The notes under the pieces were generated by a model that was given only the letters and a program-made list of their open reading frames with translations, was not told the DNA's origin and made no database searches. A program made the translations under genes and the position numbers. Shown in pieces: positions 8,998 to 16,883 of a stretch of 64,000 nucleotides of DNA (its first letter is position 1; each line of letters opens with the position of its first letter). The stretch is from DASUPK01 sp963743575. GTDB taxonomy: Bacteria; Actinomycetota; Thermoleophilia; Solirubrobacterales; 70-9. The DNA is taken from contig CAVUQC010000007.1 in the NCBI GenBank assembly GCA_963743575.1, positions 558,001-622,000 on the forward strand. The letters are read 5' to 3'.

Positions 8998-9163
8998 TCC
9001 CCTTCTTTCACTGGGGTCGTATCTTGCTGGGAGTAAGCCCGCCGGCCCCAGGAGTCGGGCCTACAGGCGTGAAAAACGTCGGCCACGCAGGCGTGAACCG
9101 ACGCACGAAAGGATAGCAGCGTGCGTGCCTGGGTCGTGCCTGTTTGTGTGGTAGAAGCCGTCG

Positions 9164-10324
9164 ATGAAAGTGGAGGAGCGCGTCACGCCGCTCGAGCTCT
9201 TCTTCGACCTGGTCTTCGTCCTTTCTTTCACCCAGGTGACGTCGAGTGTCGTCCACCAGGGTGACTGGGCCGGTCTGGGCGAGGGCGTCCTGATCCTGGC
9301 GGCCGTCTGGTGGGCATGGGCAGCGTACGGGTGGCTGACCAACACCATCGATCCGGACGAGAACGTCAACCGCCTCTGCATGTTCGCCGCGATGGGCGGA
9401 ATGGTGGTCGTCTCGCTGAGCATCCCGGAGGCATTCGGCGATCGCGGCCTGCTGTTCGGCTGCGCCTACTTCTTCGTCCGCGCCATGCAGCTTGTCCTCT
9501 ACGTGCGGAACACGCGCGAGGAGGGCGACGACTACAACCTCGAGGCCATCTTCAAGCTCGCACCCGGCCTCCTGCTCGGTTCCGCCCTGCTGATCGTGGC
9601 GGGCGCCCTCGACGGCGGCGCGCGCACCTCGGTCTGGATCCTGGCGATCCTGATCGACTGGTCCACCCCGCTCCTCTTCGGCAGCGAGGAGTTCCACCTC
9701 CAGCCGGGGCACTTCGCTGAGCGCTACGGCCTGATCGTGATGATCGGCCTGGGCGAATCGGTGCTCGCGACGGGCGCCGAGATGAACTTCGCGCTCAACG
9801 GCGGGGAGGTGATCGCGGCGCTGCTCGGCATCACGGCGGTCGCCGCCCTCTGGTGGGCCTACTTCGACATCGTCGCGATCGTCGCCGAGCGCCGGCTGAT
9901 CGAGGCCCCGCCGGGCGAGCAGGCCCCCTTGGCGCGTGACGCCTACAGCTATCTCCACTTCCCGATGATCGCCGGGATCGTGCTGCTCGCGGTGGGCCTG
10001 AGGGAGACCCTGGCCCACGTGCACGAGCCGCTCGGCACGGTGCCGGCGATCGCGCTCTGCGGCGGCACCGCGCTCTATCTGGCCGGCCACATCGGCTTCC
10101 GGCTGCGCACGCTCGGGACCTTCAGCCCGCACCGCGCCCTCGCGGCGCTCGCGCTGCTCGCCCTGATCCCGCTCGCGCTGGGCGCGGACTCGCTCGCAGC
10201 GCTGGCCGCAGTGGCGGTCGTGCTCGTCCTGCTGATCGCCTACGAGGCGATCCACTTCCGCGCGCAGCGGGCTCGGGTCCGCGCCAACCCCTCGGCTTCT
10301 CTCACCGAGATGCGCGGCGCCTAG
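9164..10324 (+). CDS. ltrA: Low temperature requirement A-like membrane protein
   Basis: A 386-residue polytopic membrane protein of the LtrA family. The signatures are the N-terminal VTPLELFFDLVFVLSF and the mid-protein HFAERYGLIVMIGLGES, and hydrophobic segments run through most of the chain. Biochemical function is not known; the family name comes from a Listeria cold-growth mutant. It is on the plus strand inside the ribosomal superoperon, between rpmJ and map. Confidence 0.88.
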   Translation: MKVEERVTPLELFFDLVFVLSFTQVTSSVVHQGDWAGLGEGVLILAAVWWAWAAYGWLTNTIDPDENVNRLCMFAAMGGMVVVSLSIPEAFGDRGLLFGCAYFFVRAMQLVLYVRNTREEGDDYNLEAIFKLAPGLLLGSALLIVAGALDGGARTSVWILAILIDWSTPLLFGSEEFHLQPGHFAERYGLIVMIGLGESVLATGAEMNFALNGGEVIAALLGITAVAALWWAYFDIVAIVAERRLIEAPPGEQAPLARDAYSYLHFPMIAGIVLLAVGLRETLAHVHEPLGTVPAIALCGGTALYLAGHIGFRLRTLGTFSPHRALAALALLALIPLALGADSLAALAAVAVVLVLLIAYEAIHFRAQRARVRANPSASLTEMRGA

Positions 10325-10427
10325 CGCTGACGCGGGCTCCCGGATAGGGTTGTCCCCTGCCGCGGTGCAGCTGCCGCGCAGATGCAGTGGGGAGAACCCG
10401 GGGAAAGCACGAGGAGAAGGAGCTGAA

Positions 10428-11189
10428 ATGGGCTTGTCGGTCGAGCAGGTCAACCAGGAGGCGACCGGAGTCGCCACCGAAGTACTGAACGATTCCGTCG
10501 TCGCGGCATGTCATTTCGAGCAGATCACACAGGGCCAGCAGCTGAAGGCGGCAGGCATCGGCGGCGCCACCCGCGGAATGGCCAAGTTCGGGACCAAGCT
10601 CGGCGAGGGAATGATGCCCGGCGTCGGAGGGATGGCGAAGGGGCTCCGGGGCGCTGGACTGCCCGAGAACTTCATTCTCGCTGTGACCTCGAACCAGATC
10701 CACGCCCTCGAGGAGAAGGACAAGAAGGGCAACCTCAAGGCGGGCAAGGTGCTGAAGTCGTGGAACCGCGATGAGGTCAGAGCGAGCATGAACGCTTCGC
10801 AGGTGGTGGGCGGCATCTCCGGAACTCCCGATGATCGCCAGGTGATCACGCTCTACCTGCCCCTCGATGACTCCAAGAACAAGTACCTGGCCGCCGCCGC
10901 GCAGATGCAGGCTCAGGCCGGCGCTTCTGGGCAGCCGACGAACTTTCAGATCGCCAAGGACGAGGCGAGTGAGGCGGTCGCGAAGGAACTCATCGGCGAC
11001 GCGCCGGCCATGCCGAACGTTCAGATCGGCGGTGTGCCGATCCAGCAGATGGGACAGATGCCCGGCCAGCCCGCCGCGGGCGGCGGCGATTCGACCGCGC
11101 AGCTGGAGAAGCTCGCCCAGCTGCACGCAAGCGGCGCCCTCACCGACGAGGAGTTCGCGGCCCAGAAGGCCAGGATCATCGGGGGCTAG
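10428..11189 (+). CDS. SHOCT-domain protein of unknown function
   Basis: A 253-residue soluble protein. The start is the ATG at 10428 behind GAGGAGAAGGAG. The body (about 1-215) has no domain I recognise; the last ~30 residues (LEKLAQLHASGALTDEEF then AAQKARIIGG) are a SHOCT short C-terminal domain, usually an oligomerisation or interaction module. It follows ltrA by about 100 bp and may be co-transcribed. Its TAG stop (11187-11189) abuts the map stop codon on the other strand with no spacer. Confidence 0.75.
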   Translation: MGLSVEQVNQEATGVATEVLNDSVVAACHFEQITQGQQLKAAGIGGATRGMAKFGTKLGEGMMPGVGGMAKGLRGAGLPENFILAVTSNQIHALEEKDKKGNLKAGKVLKSWNRDEVRASMNASQVVGGISGTPDDRQVITLYLPLDDSKNKYLAAAAQMQAQAGASGQPTNFQIAKDEASEAVAKELIGDAPAMPNVQIGGVPIQQMGQMPGQPAAGGGDSTAQLEKLAQLHASGALTDEEFAAQKARIIGG

Positions 11190-11957
11190 CTACTCCAGGT
11201 GCCACGGGGTGAGGACACGTGGGCCGTCCTCGGTGACCGCGACCGTGAACTCGAAGTGCGCGGCCAGGGAATCGTCCGCGGAGTAGACGGCCCAGCCGTC
11301 TGAGCCCATGCGGATGTCGGCGCCGCCGGCGTTGACCATCGGCTCGATCGCGAACACCATGCCGATCTCGAGTTCGGGGCCCTTGCCCGGATCCCCGAAG
11401 TTCGGGATCTGTGGGTCCTCGTGCATCTCGCGGCCGACGCCATGGCCGACGAGGGTGCGGATGATCGAGAGCCCGTCACGCTCCACTCGCCGCTGCACGG
11501 CGTGCGAGATGTCGCTCAGATGGTTGCCCTGAACCGCCTGGGCGATGCCCTCGAAGAGTGCGTCCTTGGTGGCAGTGAGCAGGGGCTCGGCACCCTCGGG
11601 CTTCTCCCCCACCGCGACGGTGATCGCCGCATCCGCGACCCAGCCCTCGTAGGTCACGCCCACGTCGATCGAGAGGATATCGCCGCGGCGCAGCTCGTAG
11701 GGGCCCGGAATGCCGTGGACGACCATTGAGTTCGGCGACGTGCAGATCGAACCGGGGAACCCCCGGTAGCCCTTGAACGAGGGCACCGCGCCCTGGGAGA
11801 GGATGAACTTCTCCGCAGCCTCGTCGAGCTCCTTGGTGGTGACGCCGGGGCGGGCCTTCGAGCGCAACATGCGCAGACAGCGGGCCTGGATCCTGCCGGC
11901 CCCGGCCATCGCGTCGATCTGCTCGGAGGTCTTGCGGATGATCATGCCGCGGAACAT
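11190..11957 (-). CDS. map: Type I methionine aminopeptidase
   Basis: Removes the initiator methionine from nascent proteins. The five metal ligands fit the family: Asp98, Asp109, His172, Glu205 and Glu236, with His81 also conserved. At 255 residues it is a standard type I enzyme without an extension. The start MFRGMII at 11957 is preferred because GGAGGGG at the adk 3' end lies 13 bases upstream; a later ATG at codon 5 is possible. It follows adk directly. Confidence 0.95.
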   Translation of the reverse strand: MFRGMIIRKTSEQIDAMAGAGRIQARCLRMLRSKARPGVTTKELDEAAEKFILSQGAVPSFKGYRGFPGSICTSPNSMVVHGIPGPYELRRGDILSIDVGVTYEGWVADAAITVAVGEKPEGAEPLLTATKDALFEGIAQAVQGNHLSDISHAVQRRVERDGLSIIRTLVGHGVGREMHEDPQIPNFGDPGKGPELEIGMVFAIEPMVNAGGADIRMGSDGWAVYSADDSLAAHFEFTVAVTEDGPRVLTPWHLE

Positions 11958-11964
11958 GTCAGTC

Positions 11965-12648
11965 TCACATCCCCTCCTCTTCCTCGCGGCGAAGCGTGGC
12001 GAGGATTCCGTGGATGCTCTCTTCGACCTGGTCGGGCGACTGCGCGCCGTTGACCTGGCTGAGGATGCCATGGTCCTCGTAGTAGGAGATCAGTGGCTCG
12101 GTCTTCTCGCGGTACTGGCTGAGGCGGTTCTTGATGACATCCGGCTTGTCATCGTCGCGGACGACGAGCTTGGCGCCGTCGATGTCGCAGACGCCATCCT
12201 CCTTCGGCGGGTCGAAGTCCACGTGGTAGATGTGGCTGGGGTTCTCCTCGCAGGTCCGGCGCCCGCCAAGCCGCCGCACGACCTCGACCTCCGGGACGTC
12301 GATCAGGATCGCCGCCGTCAGGTTGCGACCGAGCTCCTTCATCTTCGAGCCGAGGGCCTCGGCCTGCGGAACCGTGCGGGGGAAGCCGTCGAGGATGAAC
12401 CCGTCGGCGGCCTCCTCTCCCTGCAGGCGCTCCGCGATCACGCCGATGATCACCTCGTCCGGGACCAGATCACCGCGGTCCATGAACTCCTTGGCCTGCT
12501 TCCCCACCTCCGTGCCCTCCTTCACTGCAGCGCGCAGGATGTCGCCGGTCGCGTAGTACGGGAGCCGGAAGTCCTCCTGCAGGCGCTCGCCCTGCGTTCC
12601 CTTGCCGGAGCCCGGAGGTCCGAGGAGGATGAGATTGAGCTCTGGCAT
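11965..12648 (-). CDS. adk: Adenylate kinase
   Basis: Interconverts ATP + AMP and 2 ADP. P-loop GPPGSGKGT is at 10-18 and the AMP-site DGFPRT has Arg91. It is a long-LID form (227 aa), but the LID keeps only two cysteines (Cys133, Cys154) of the usual four zinc ligands, so zinc binding is doubtful. The tail ends in an acidic EEEEGM. It lies between secY and map as in most actinobacterial spc operons. Confidence 0.96.
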   Translation of the reverse strand: MPELNLILLGPPGSGKGTQGERLQEDFRLPYYATGDILRAAVKEGTEVGKQAKEFMDRGDLVPDEVIIGVIAERLQGEEAADGFILDGFPRTVPQAEALGSKMKELGRNLTAAILIDVPEVEVVRRLGGRRTCEENPSHIYHVDFDPPKEDGVCDIDGAKLVVRDDDKPDVIKNRLSQYREKTEPLISYYEDHGILSQVNGAQSPDQVEESIHGILATLRREEEEGM

Positions 12649-12700
12649 CGGGGATCTCGTTGTGCCCGCGGCGCGGACGGGCAGCTCGCGGCGCCTGTTC

Positions 12701-13969
12701 CTACTTCAGGAAACCTTCGTAGTTTCTCATCATCAACTGGGCCTCCAGCTGCTTGACGGTGTCGAGGGCGACGCCCACGACGATCAGGATGGAGGTCCCG
12801 CCGAAGAAGAAGTTCGCCGACGTCTGGCTGATCAGGATGGTCGGCAACGCCGCGACCGCGCCCAGATAGAGGGCGCCGGGGAAGGTGAGCCTGGACAGGA
12901 TCCGGTCCAGGTATTCGGCGGTAGGTCGTCCGGGCCGCACGCCGGGGATGAACCCGCCGTATTTCTTCAGGTTGTCGGCCTGGTCGACCGGATTGAAGGT
13001 GACCGCCGTGTAGAAGTAGGTGAAGATCACGATGAAGAAGACCTCTCCGACCACGTAGTGCCAGCTGTTGGGGCTGAAGAACGCGGCGAAGTCGAGCGCA
13101 GCGGGAGTGTTGATGAGCTGGCCGATGGTCGGCGGGAAGGCCATGATCGAGGCGGCGAAGATCACCGGGATCACGCCGGCCATGTTCACGCGTAAGGGCA
13201 GGTATGTCGATCCGCCGGAGGTCATCCGGCGACCGACCACTCGTTTCGCGTACTGCACAGGGATCCGGCGCTGGCCCTCCTGGACGAAGACGATCGCGAC
13301 GATCACCGCGAGCGCGATGAAAGGCATCATCACGACGAAGACCTGGTCCGGGTTGTTCCACCATTTCTCGATCCCGCTCGGGATGCGCGAGACGATCGAG
13401 GCGAAGATCATCAGCGAGATCCCGTTCCCGATCCCGCGTTGGGTGATCAATTCACCCATCCACATCAGGACCGTGCAGCCAGCGGTCAGGGTCACGACGA
13501 TCAGGAATACCTTCGGGAAAGTCCGCTCGCCGATCACGTTCTGGCCCCCGACGCTGGACGAGCTGAACAGGAAGACGAAGCCCAGCGACTGGGCGAAAGC
13601 CAGGATGACAGTGAGGTAGCGCGTGTACTGCGTGATCTTCTGCTGGCCGACCTCGCCCTCCTTCTGGAGGCGCTCCAGGGAGGGCACGACCACCGTCAGC
13701 AGCTGCAGGATGATCGAGGCCGTGATGTAGGGCATGATCCCCAGCGCGAAGAGGGAGAGCCGGGAGAGACTTCCGCCCGAGAAGAGGTTGAGGAAGCCGA
13801 GGATGTTGGACCCCCCGACGTTGTTGACCCCGTCCTTGATCGCCTGTGCATCGACGCCGGGCGACGGGATGTAGGCGCCGAGGCGGTAGAGCGCCAGGAT
13901 CCCAGCCGTGAAGATCAGCTTCTTGCGGATCTCCTGGACCGTGAAGGCGTTGAGAATCGTCTGGAGCAT
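12701..13969 (-). CDS. secY: Protein translocase subunit SecY
   Basis: The channel-forming subunit of the Sec translocon; 422 residues with about ten transmembrane helices. Recognised from RRIPVQYAKRVVGRR and the N-terminal RKKLIFTAGILALYRLGAYIP with PSPGVDA following. The start ATG at 13969 directly abuts the rplO stop (TAG then ATG), indicating coupling. Its partner SecE is encoded at 43072-43719. Confidence 0.97.
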   Translation of the reverse strand: MLQTILNAFTVQEIRKKLIFTAGILALYRLGAYIPSPGVDAQAIKDGVNNVGGSNILGFLNLFSGGSLSRLSLFALGIMPYITASIILQLLTVVVPSLERLQKEGEVGQQKITQYTRYLTVILAFAQSLGFVFLFSSSSVGGQNVIGERTFPKVFLIVVTLTAGCTVLMWMGELITQRGIGNGISLMIFASIVSRIPSGIEKWWNNPDQVFVVMMPFIALAVIVAIVFVQEGQRRIPVQYAKRVVGRRMTSGGSTYLPLRVNMAGVIPVIFAASIMAFPPTIGQLINTPAALDFAAFFSPNSWHYVVGEVFFIVIFTYFYTAVTFNPVDQADNLKKYGGFIPGVRPGRPTAEYLDRILSRLTFPGALYLGAVAALPTILISQTSANFFFGGTSILIVVGVALDTVKQLEAQLMMRNYEGFLK

Positions 13970-14461
13970 CTAGATAACTTCGCAGGTTCCGCCTGCCGCC
14001 TCGATCTTCTCCTTGGCCTGGGCGCTGAATGCGTGCGCCTTGACCGTCAGCTTCTTCGAGATATCGCCGCGGGCGAGGATCTTCACCGGGTCGCGGCGCT
14101 TGGCCAGGCCGGCCTCGCGCAGCGACTCGGGCGTCACCTCGGCATTGGCCTTGAAGCGGGCGTCGAGGTCGGAGAGGTTCACCGGCTGCGTCCGCGTCCG
14201 GAACTTCTCGAACGGCATCGACATCTTCTTGTTCGGGCCGCGCAGCTTCCGCATCCGCATGTGGATCGGGTTCTGACCGCCCTCGTAGGCCGTCTTGCGC
14301 TTGCTGCCCGAGCGGGCGCCGGCGCCCTTGTGGCCGCGACCCGAGGTCTTGCCGTGCCCGGTACCCGGACCGCGCCCCAGCCGCTTGCGCGGCCGGCGGG
14401 AGCCCGGAGCGGGCTTCAGCGAGTGCAGCCCGACCTGGTCGGCCTTCTTCTCGTCAGCCAC
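13970..14461 (-). CDS. rplO: 50S ribosomal protein L15
   Basis: A 163-residue L15, with the glycine-rich GRGPGTGHGKTSGRGHKG region and a C-terminal domain ending CEVI. The GTG at 14461 is preferred over a TTG at 14467 because GGAGG lies six bases before it; the gene then overlaps the rpmD stop by eight bases. L15 is a late assembly protein of the large subunit. Confidence 0.95.
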   Translation of the reverse strand: MADEKKADQVGLHSLKPAPGSRRPRKRLGRGPGTGHGKTSGRGHKGAGARSGSKRKTAYEGGQNPIHMRMRKLRGPNKKMSMPFEKFRTRTQPVNLSDLDARFKANAEVTPESLREAGLAKRRDPVKILARGDISKKLTVKAHAFSAQAKEKIEAAGGTCEVI

Positions 14462-14633
14462 CGTCAACCTCCACCAGGTGGCTGACGGTGCGGATCATCC
14501 CGCGCAGCTGCGGGGTGTCGGCGTGCTTCGCCTCCCTGCCGATTCGGCCGAGCTTGAGCGAGCGCAGGGTGTCGCGCTGGACGCCGGAGGCGCCATTGGA
14601 AGATCGGACCTGCTTGAGGGCGACATCGGACAC
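14454..14633 (-). CDS. rpmD: 50S ribosomal protein L30
   Basis: A 59-residue L30: GTG start at 14633, then SDVALKQVRSSNGAS, TLRSLKLGRIGREAKH and the C-terminal MIRTVSHLVEVDGG. Length and core match bacterial L30. It starts right after the rpsE stop (TAA at 14636-14634) and overlaps rplO at its end, in the normal spc order rpsE-rpmD-rplO. Confidence 0.93.
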   Translation of the reverse strand: MSDVALKQVRSSNGASGVQRDTLRSLKLGRIGREAKHADTPQLRGMIRTVSHLVEVDGG

Positions 14634-15368
14634 TTACGAAGTCTCCTTGGGGGGGGCGGCGGCTTCGCCATCAGAAGAACCGTCCTCGGCAGGGGGGTTG
14701 ACGGCTTCGCCATCAGAAGCCGCGTCCTCGCCGCCGCCGGCCTCGCCACCAGAACCTTCGGTATCGGCGGCGGCTGCGGGCGCGGCAACCTCCTTGGGCG
14801 TCTCAACCTTTGGTGTTTGGCCCTTGGGTGCTTCGTCCTTCGCGGCGCCGTTACCGTTCCCGACGCCGAGCACCTCGCGCACGGAGATGCCGCGCAGCTT
14901 CGCGACGTCCTCCGGCCTGCGCAGGCTCTCGAGGCCGGACATCGTCGCCTTGACCAGGTTGATCGGGTTCTGTGTGCCGATGCTCTTGGTGAGCACGTCG
15001 CGAATCCCACCGAGCTCGAGCACGGCTCGCACGCCACCTCCGGCGATCACTCCGGTACCGGGACTCGCCGGGCGCAGGACGACGTGGCCGGCGCCGAAGC
15101 GGCCGATGACGCGGTGGGTGAGGGTCTGCCCGTACTTGGGGATCCGGATCAGGTTCTTGCGGGCGTCCTCGACGGCCTTCTGGATCGCCAGCGGGACCTC
15201 GCGGGCCTTGCCGTAGCCGATCCCGACCACGGAGTCCTCGTCGCCGACGGCGACCAGGGCGGTGAACGAGAAACGCCGGCCGCCCTTGACGACCTTGGCC
15301 ACGCGGTTGATCTCGATCACCCGCTCCTGCAGGTCGAGACCCTTGGGTGAAACGCTCTCTACAGCCAT
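14634..15368 (-). CDS. rpsE: 30S ribosomal protein S5 with acidic C-terminal extension
   Basis: A 244-residue S5, against about 165-200 usual. The core (to about residue 170) has NRVAKVVKGGRRFSFTALV and GAGHVVLRPASPGTG. The start MAVESVSPKG at 15368 gives the normal N-terminus. Residues ~171-244 form a Gly/Ala/Glu/Asp-rich tail; residues 191-222 correspond to a module also found in L10 and, diverged, inside L3. Two SDGEA stretches (residues 218-222 and 232-236) show a partial internal duplication. The tail should be disordered and solvent exposed. Confidence 0.95.
   Translation of the reverse strand: MAVESVSPKGLDLQERVIEINRVAKVVKGGRRFSFTALVAVGDEDSVVGIGYGKAREVPLAIQKAVEDARKNLIRIPKYGQTLTHRVIGRFGAGHVVLRPASPGTGVIAGGGVRAVLELGGIRDVLTKSIGTQNPINLVKATMSGLESLRRPEDVAKLRGISVREVLGVGNGNGAAKDEAPKGQTPKVETPKEVAAPAAAADTEGSGGEAGGGEDAASDGEAVNPPAEDGSSDGEAAAPPKETS
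14703..14804 (-). repeat. Coding repeat module, copy in rpsE tail
   Basis: This 102-bp stretch aligns without gaps to 40401-40502 in rplJ with nine differences (93 of 102 identical by hand). The shared protein module reads PKEV-AP-AAAADTEGSG then EAG-GEDA-SDGEA. It includes the palindromic core CTTC-GCCATCA-GAAG. A shorter second copy of the core lies nearby at about 14662-14690. Confidence 0.85.
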
Positions 15369-15405
15369 CGGACCGACGAAGGTAGCGGGTTTGCTTTGGC
15401 GGCCA

Positions 15406-15759
15406 TCAGAACTTGAGGCCCCCCTCGCGAGCGCCCTCGGCGATCGCCGCGACGCGTCCATGGAAGCGATATCCACCGCGATCGAAGACGCAGGTCTCGA
15501 CTCCGGCGGCCTTGCCGCGCTCGGCCAGCAGCTGCCCGGCCCGCTTGGCCTGCTCCATCGAGCCGAGCTTGCGGAGCTTGTCCTCGGTCCAGGAGGCGGA
15601 GGCGATGGTGCGGCCCGCATCGTCGTCGATCAGCTGCGCGAAGACGCCGCGGTTCGAGCGGTAGACCGACAGGCGAGGGCGCTCGGCATTGCCGCGGATT
15701 CGCGCGCGAACCCGGCGACGCCTGCGAAGCCTCTGCTGGGGCTTGGTCAGGACGGTCAT
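15406..15759 (-). CDS. rplR: 50S ribosomal protein L18
   Basis: A 117-residue 5S rRNA-binding protein. Recognised from RRRRRVRARIRGNAERPRLS, SNRGVFAQLIDD and the C-terminal FDRGGYRFHGRVAAIAEGAR. The start ATG at 15759 shares one base with the rplF stop. Confidence 0.97.
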   Translation of the reverse strand: MTVLTKPQQRLRRRRRVRARIRGNAERPRLSVYRSNRGVFAQLIDDDAGRTIASASWTEDKLRKLGSMEQAKRAGQLLAERGKAAGVETCVFDRGGYRFHGRVAAIAEGAREGGLKF

Positions 15760-16292
15760 CAGGCCCTCTTCCCGACCTTGCGGGCGACGTGCTCACCTGC
15801 GTAGCGGACACCCTTGCCCTTGTACGGCTCGGGCGGCCGCGTCTTGCGGATGCGCGCGGCGGTCTCGCCGACCAGCTGCTTGTCGATCCCGCGCACAACG
15901 ACCTCGGTCGGCTGCGGAACCTCGAATTCGATGCCCTCGGGCGCGTCGATCGCAACAGGGTGCGAGTAGCCGAGCGCCATCTCGAGGCTCTTTCCCTTCA
16001 GGTTGGCGCGGTAGCCGACGCCCTGGATCTCCAGCCGCTTCTCGAAGCCGTCTGTGACGCCCTCGACCATGTTCGCGATCAGGCTCCGCGTGAGCCCGTG
16101 CAGGGCACGATGCTCCCCGCGGTCGGTGGGCCGCTCGACGGTCAGAGTGCCGTCGTCGATCGCCACCTTCATGTCGGTGTCGACGTGCTGGTTGAGCTCA
16201 CCTTTGGGACCCTTGACGGAGACAGCGCCGGGCCTGACGTCGATCTCGACGCCGTCGGGAATCTCGATTGGCTTTCTTCCGATTCGACTCAT
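15759..16292 (-). CDS. rplF: 50S ribosomal protein L6
   Basis: A 177-residue L6 with the N-terminal MSRIGRKPIEIPDGVEI, the two-domain fold and the C-terminal EPYKGKGVRYAGEHVARKVGK signature. It binds 23S rRNA near the factor-binding site. It starts 7 bp after rpsH and couples to rplR. Confidence 0.97.
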   Translation of the reverse strand: MSRIGRKPIEIPDGVEIDVRPGAVSVKGPKGELNQHVDTDMKVAIDDGTLTVERPTDRGEHRALHGLTRSLIANMVEGVTDGFEKRLEIQGVGYRANLKGKSLEMALGYSHPVAIDAPEGIEFEVPQPTEVVVRGIDKQLVGETAARIRKTRPPEPYKGKGVRYAGEHVARKVGKRA

Positions 16293-16299
16293 CAGTGGA

Positions 16300-16695
16300 C
16301 TACCAGACGTGGGCTACGACCTCTCCGCCGACACCCCTCTGCCGGGCCTCGTGGCCGGTCATCACGCCGCGCGACGTGGACATGATGGTGGTGCCCATGC
16401 CTCCGAACACCCGCGGCACCTCGTCCTTGGGAACGTAGCGGCGCCGGCCCGGGCGTGAGACGCGGTCCATCCCGGTGATCACCGGGTCGCGATTCTCGGT
16501 GTAGCGGAGGCGCACCCTGATCACCTCGCCGACGCGTCCCGGTTCGACCTTGAAGTCTGCGATGTAGCCCTGCTCCTTGAGGATGCGGCTCATCTCCCGC
16601 TTCAGGCGCGAGGCGGGGATCTCCACGTCCTCGTGGTCCGCGAGGAGCGCGTTGCGGATTCGGTTCAGGTAATCGGTGATCGGGTCGGTCAGCAT
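16300..16695 (-). CDS. rpsH: 30S ribosomal protein S8
   Basis: A 131-residue S8: MLTDPITDYLNRIRNAL at the start and STSRGVMTGHEARQRGVGGE at the end, both diagnostic. The ATG at 16695 lies two bases after the rpsN stop; reading frames extending further upstream are in the wrong place inside rpsN. In E. coli S8 is the spc-operon repressor; no matching operator could be judged here. Confidence 0.97.
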   Translation of the reverse strand: MLTDPITDYLNRIRNALLADHEDVEIPASRLKREMSRILKEQGYIADFKVEPGRVGEVIRVRLRYTENRDPVITGMDRVSRPGRRRYVPKDEVPRVFGGMGTTIMSTSRGVMTGHEARQRGVGGEVVAHVW

Positions 16696-16697
16696 CT

Positions 16698-16883
16698 CTA
16701 CCAGCTCGACTTGGTCATTCCGGGCACATAGCCGTTGTGCGCGGCGTCCCGCAGGCAGATCCGGCAGAGGCCGAACTTGCGGAAGTACGCACGCGGCCGG
16801 CCGCAGCGGCGGCAACGGTGATACCCGCGGGTCTTGAACTTCGGATCACGGCGCTGCCGGACCCTTTGCGATGTCTTCGCCAT
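16698..16883 (-). CDS. rpsN: 30S ribosomal protein S14, zinc-binding short form
   Basis: A 61-residue type-Z S14. The CRRCGRPRAYFRKFGLCRIC block gives the four zinc cysteines (C-x2-C-x12-C-x2-C), and it ends GYVPGMTKSSW. The start overlaps the rplE stop by one base. Confidence 0.97.
   Translation of the reverse strand: MAKTSQRVRQRRDPKFKTRGYHRCRRCGRPRAYFRKFGLCRICLRDAAHNGYVPGMTKSSW

Noticed and set aside
8998..9163. Search for infA between rpmJ and ltrA
   Set aside because: No frame on either strand shows the IF-1 pattern (MAKEEAIE / GRVVE / PYDLTRGRI type); the space is too short for a 73-residue gene plus signals.
9008..10477. A 489-codon minus-strand frame opposite ltrA
   Set aside because: Composition is His/Arg/Glu/Asp-rich shadow sequence; ltrA on the other strand has clear family motifs and membrane helices.
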